Shown here: positions 6,420 to 7,904 of the stretch, piece after piece | Position numbering within the stretch: the first letter of the stretch is position 1 | How the letters are laid out: each line of letters opens with the position of its first letter | Made by a program: the position numbers and the translations under genes | Assembly: GCA_937896885.1 (NCBI GenBank) | Contig: CALBNX010000056.1 | Span: forward strand, 1-7,904 | Source: an uncultured Clostridia bacterium | Lineage (GTDB): Bacteria > Bacillota > Clostridia > Oscillospirales > Acutalibacteraceae | Reading direction: 5' to 3' | Length of the DNA: 7,904 bases | Notes under the pieces: generated by a model | The model's input: the letters and a program-made list of their open reading frames with translations, nothing else | What the model was told of the DNA's origin: nothing | The model's database searches: none

Positions 6420-6928
6420 TATGTATTCTCCTTACTAATTAAAGAATAATAAGCAATATCAGTAATTTTGCCACCAAGATTTGCATATGGCAATATTGCG
6501 TGTAATTCAAATCCTAATTTTTCTGCAAGATGTCTTGACTTTTGGTTATCAGCAGATATTTGTGCACTTATTCTTACAAAACCAAGAGTTACAAAGCAAA
6601 ACTTCAATATTGCGTTGCTAGCTTCAAAAGCATAACCATTATTCCAATATGCAGGGTCAACATACCAAGCGATTTCACCTATTTTATTATCAATAACAGA
6701 ATAGATACCTATATCACCAATAAATGTACCATTATCTAGTGTAACGCCCCATGATGTATCACCTTTAATTTTCTCAATATGCTGTTTAAGTTGTTTTTTA
6801 TTATGTGGCATATATGGTCCGCTTAAATTTTCAATTACAGGGTTTAATAGGTATTCCATATTTTTCGCATCACATTTTTTAATACCTCTTAAAACTAATC
6901 TCTCAGTTTTAATAATCTGTGCCGACAT
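6419..6928 (-). CDS. GNAT N-acetyltransferase, RimJ/RimL-type
   Basis: 169 residues, the normal size. It transfers an acetyl group from acetyl-CoA to an amine. The family opening is TERLVLRGI at 8-16. Strand beta4 is GDIGIYSV (71-78), and the acetyl-CoA pyrophosphate loop is WNNGYA at 95-100, a variant of the usual R/QxxGxG/A. The C-terminal part ISADNQKSRHLAEKLGFE (124-141) is the conserved ADNxxSxxxxEKLGF block. Related proteins acetylate ribosomal protein N-termini, but many close homologues act on small molecules, so no substrate is claimed. ATG 6928 has GAGGTGAT (6932-6939) 3 nt upstream. It leads a two-gene unit with the phosphotransferase, from a consensus promoter at 6946-6974 that abuts the left end of repeat copy 1. 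Confidence 0.9.
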   Translation of the reverse strand: MSAQIIKTERLVLRGIKKCDAKNMEYLLNPVIENLSGPYMPHNKKQLKQHIEKIKGDTSWGVTLDNGTFIGDIGIYSVIDNKIGEIAWYVDPAYWNNGYAFEASNAILKFCFVTLGFVRISAQISADNQKSRHLAEKLGFELHAILPYANLGGKITDIAYYSLISKENT

Positions 6929-6945
6929 AATATCACCTCAATATC

Positions 6946-6974
6946 ATTATATCAATATATTAGCAACAAATCAA
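6946..6974 (-). promoter_or_regulatory. Promoter of the GNAT-phosphotransferase operon
   Basis: Minus strand TTGATT (6969-6974), 17-base spacer, perfect TATAAT (6946-6951). Six bases separate the -10 box from the GAGGTGAT ribosome binding site. The -35 box touches the edge of repeat copy 1, so the repeat occupies the usual upstream regulatory position. Confidence 0.75.
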
Positions 6975-6976
6975 CT

Positions 6977-7137
6977 ACCCATTCGGTCAGAAACATTGTC
7001 GCATTGCTTCCCTTGGAGCAGTCGCAATGCTCTTGTTTCTTCACACTTATAAATTTGACTAATCGTTCACTGAACGGTCAATTTTATAAGCCAGTTAACA
7101 GCCGAATGCGTCTGCACTACACAAGGTCATTGGCTTA
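6977..7137. repeat. Structured ~161-bp interspersed repeat, copy 1
   Basis: This is nearly identical to 7743-7904: four substitutions and one 1-nt indel. It has no plausible reading frame. Internal pairings are: closing helix CATTCGG (6980-6986) / CCGAATG (7102-7108); hairpin A, AGAAACA (6989-6995) / TGTTTCT (7034-7040) continuing as GCATTGC (7001-7007) / GCAATGC (7024-7030); hairpin B, CTTATAAATTTGAC (7046-7059) / GTCAATTTTATAAG (7077-7090) capped by CGTTC-ACT-GAACG; and TAAGCCA (7087-7093) / TGGCTTA (7131-7137), which could form a pseudoknot across the closing helix. Strand is not settled. On the plus strand a strong terminator follows 19 nt later. I do not recognise it as a known RNA family or insertion sequence. 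It sits directly upstream of the GNAT promoter. Confidence 0.93.
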
Positions 7138-7155
7138 AATCTAATTGAAGAAAGC

Positions 7156-7194
7156 AAAACAAAAAGCACACCGATTGGTGTGCTTTTTGTTTTT
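7156..7194. terminator. Bidirectional terminator between repeat copy 1 and the DUF4288-like gene
   Basis: A perfect 17-bp stem (7156-7172 with 7177-7193) around a GATT loop, core GCACACC/GGTGTGC, has A-rich and T-rich flanks that give a T run on both strands. It ends the DUF4288-like gene on the minus strand and would end any plus-strand transcript of repeat copy 1. Confidence 0.9.
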
Positions 7195-7226
7195 ACAAGA
7201 CGAATTGACACCCCTGTAAAATATAA

Positions 7227-7577
7227 TCATTCATGTCGTAATATAAATAAATCATCGGCTTCACAAGGAGTAGTAATTGATTTTAATGCATTATTATCTA
7301 ACTTTAAAAATCCAGAATATATTTCTTCAATATCTCCATCGTCTTCATAACATTTGAAGCAATCAACTTGCTTATATAAAGAAATCTCTACATTATCTCC
7401 ATTAATGTTTGTATATTTATCCTTATACGATTCAACAAACTTATCTGATTTTTGATATGCCTCATCAAAAGAATCTGCGTTTATTTTTAAAATCTGTTCC
7501 TCATATAACACTTGTGGCTCTTGGCTGTGAACAACATATTTATAAACTAATTTAACACCAAATACATCTTTGTTCAT
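7227..7577 (-). CDS. DUF4288-like small protein, function unknown
   Basis: 116 residues, cytosolic, no signal or membrane segment. The pattern is that of DUF4288: an N-terminal strand FGVKLVYKYVV (6-16), a second strand with LYEEQILKINADS (24-36), a helix with DEAYQKSDKFVESY (38-51), and a C-terminal EEIYSGFLKLD (84-94), where the family typically has a tyrosine and phenylalanine. The match is from memory of the family's shape and is moderate. ATG 7577 is chosen over a GTG at 7586 because AGAGGTG (7584-7590) is then a well-placed ribosome binding site, and the GTG lies within it. It has its own consensus promoter (7598-7626) and terminator (7156-7194) and stands alone between two direct repeats. 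Its base composition is more AT-rich than the dehydratase or pyrH genes, which suits an accessory gene. Confidence 0.8.
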   Translation of the reverse strand: MNKDVFGVKLVYKYVVHSQEPQVLYEEQILKINADSFDEAYQKSDKFVESYKDKYTNINGDNVEISLYKQVDCFKCYEDDGDIEEIYSGFLKLDNNALKSITTPCEADDLFILRHE

Positions 7578-7597
7578 AAAAAACACCTCTTATGAAG

Positions 7598-7626
7598 ATT
7601 ATACACATCAGTTATATGAAAGTCAA
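7598..7626 (-). promoter_or_regulatory. Consensus promoter of the DUF4288-like gene
   Basis: Minus strand TTGACT (7621-7626), 17-base spacer, perfect TATAAT (7598-7603). Seven bases separate the -10 box from the AGAGGTG ribosome binding site, so the leader should be about 14 nt. Confidence 0.8.
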
Positions 7627-7699
7627 ATCATTGGTTCGAGTCCTACTAGTCCTTAAAGGGATGTCACGTACTGTAAACATGAATTTTAGGCGTAAAAAA
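7627..7699. other. Gene-free spacer with a tRNA T-arm-like fragment
   Basis: No coding region or full RNA gene is visible. It contains GGTTCGAGTCC (about 7633-7643), the typical form of a tRNA T-loop and its flanking G and C bases. The surrounding stem pairs poorly and no acceptor end with CCA follows. It could be a decayed tRNA 3' end left by an integration event, or chance. Confidence 0.3.
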
Positions 7700-7728
7700 C
7701 AGAAACCCTTGATTTCTCAAGAGTTTCT
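7694..7728 (-). terminator. Minus-strand terminator next to repeat copy 2
   Basis: Inverted repeat AGAAAC-C-CTTGA (7701-7712) / TCAAG-A-GTTTCT (7717-7728) with one mismatch and a TTTC loop. Read on the minus strand it ends in a run of six T (7694-7699). On the plus strand no T run follows. It therefore ends a transcript coming leftward from or through repeat copy 2. Confidence 0.65.
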
Positions 7729-7742
7729 AAAATATACCAACG

Positions 7743-7904
7743 ACCCATTCGGTCAGAAACATTGTCGCATTGCTTTCCTTGGAGCAGTCGCAATGCTCTG
7801 TGTTTCTTCCCACTTATAAATTTAACTAATCGTTCACTGAACGGTCAAATTTATAAGCCAGTTAACAGCCGAATGCGTCTGCACTACACAAGGTCATTGG
7901 CTTA
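7743..7904. repeat. Structured ~161-bp interspersed repeat, copy 2, reaching the window end
   Basis: Same orientation as copy 1, starting 766 bases later. Differences from copy 1: T at 7776, one extra base in the CTCTG region (about 7800), C at 7810, A at 7825 and A at 7849. The closing helix is at 7746-7752 / 7869-7875, hairpin A at 7755-7761 / 7801-7807 with inner 7767-7773 / 7790-7796, hairpin B at 7813-7826 / 7844-7857, and TAAGCCA/TGGCTTA at 7854-7860 / 7898-7904. All pairings are kept; each copy has one mismatch in hairpin B, at different places. It may continue beyond the window. Confidence 0.92.

Noticed and set aside
6977..7137. Classical integron attC site
   Set aside because: Neither end shows the required RYYYAAC/GTTRRRY core pair, and the main inverted repeats are nested hairpins, not one long imperfect palindrome. 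Kept only as an analogy for layout.
6977..7137. T-box leader, tmRNA, 6S RNA or a known riboswitch
   Set aside because: I see no T-box sequence, no tRNA-like acceptor ends, and no conserved riboswitch core; the element is also duplicated next to unrelated genes.
6977..7137. Miniature element with terminal inverted repeats
   Set aside because: TAAGCCA/TGGCTTA is an inverted pair but spans only the last ~50 bases, not both ends of the repeat, and no target-site duplication is visible.
7627..7652. Intact tRNA gene
   Set aside because: Only a T-loop-like 11-mer is present; no D arm, anticodon arm or acceptor stem can be drawn around it.
7592..7819. A 75-codon open frame on the plus strand running into repeat copy 2
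   Set aside because: It crosses the promoter of the DUF4288-like gene, the terminator hairpin and the structured repeat. It has no ribosome binding site and a composition unlike a protein.
6977..7904. CRISPR array
   Set aside because: There are only two repeat units, they are ~161 bp long, and the interval holds a gene with promoter and terminator.

Overview
The window looks like chromosomal DNA of a low-GC Gram-positive anaerobe, most likely a gut or rumen Clostridia of the Oscillospiraceae/Ruminococcus type. The signs are AT-rich intergenic regions, strong AGGAGG/AGGTGAT-type ribosome binding sites, textbook TTGACN-17-TATAAT promoters, short Rho-independent terminators, and the character of the PyrH, NahK and Fe-S serine dehydratase proteins. 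The taxon is inference; no rRNA or tRNA gene is present.

Layout. (1) Positions 1-526, minus: the 5' 175 codons of pyrH (UMP kinase), cut by the window edge. (2) Positions 732-1838, plus: a NahK-like N-acetylhexosamine 1-kinase, divergent from pyrH, with its own consensus promoter and terminator. (3) Positions 1968-3850, minus: a two-gene operon of a YhcH/NanQ-family protein followed 2 nt later by a single-chain iron-sulfur L-serine dehydratase that carries an N-terminal XRE-type helix-turn-helix. (4) Positions 3937-4371, minus: a small cytosolic all-helical protein of unknown function. (5) Positions 4451-5386, minus: an HSL-type alpha/beta hydrolase. (6) Positions 5490-6928, minus: a translationally coupled pair, a GNAT acetyltransferase and an APH/fructosamine-kinase-like phosphotransferase. 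(7) Positions 6977-7904: two nearly identical copies of a ~161-bp highly structured repeat, in direct orientation, with a DUF4288-like gene and its own promoter and terminator between them.

How the parts relate. The left two thirds are ordinary metabolism: pyrimidine nucleotides, N-acetylhexosamine phosphorylation, a possible amino-sugar or sialate anomerase, and serine to pyruvate. The genes are mostly single units, each with a promoter and terminator, rather than one pathway cluster. The right third has an accessory character: repeat, single genes of modifying-enzyme or unknown families, repeat.

The least explained item is the repeat. Both copies can fold into a closed multibranch structure (CATTCGG/CCGAATG enclosing two long hairpins) plus a possible pseudoknot (AGCCA/TGGCT). 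They differ at only five positions over ~161 bp although the DNA between them is unique. I do not recognise it as a named RNA or element. A structured non-coding RNA, a non-autonomous hairpin-type mobile element, or a cassette-boundary repeat are the candidates. The last base of the window falls at the last certain base of the second copy.
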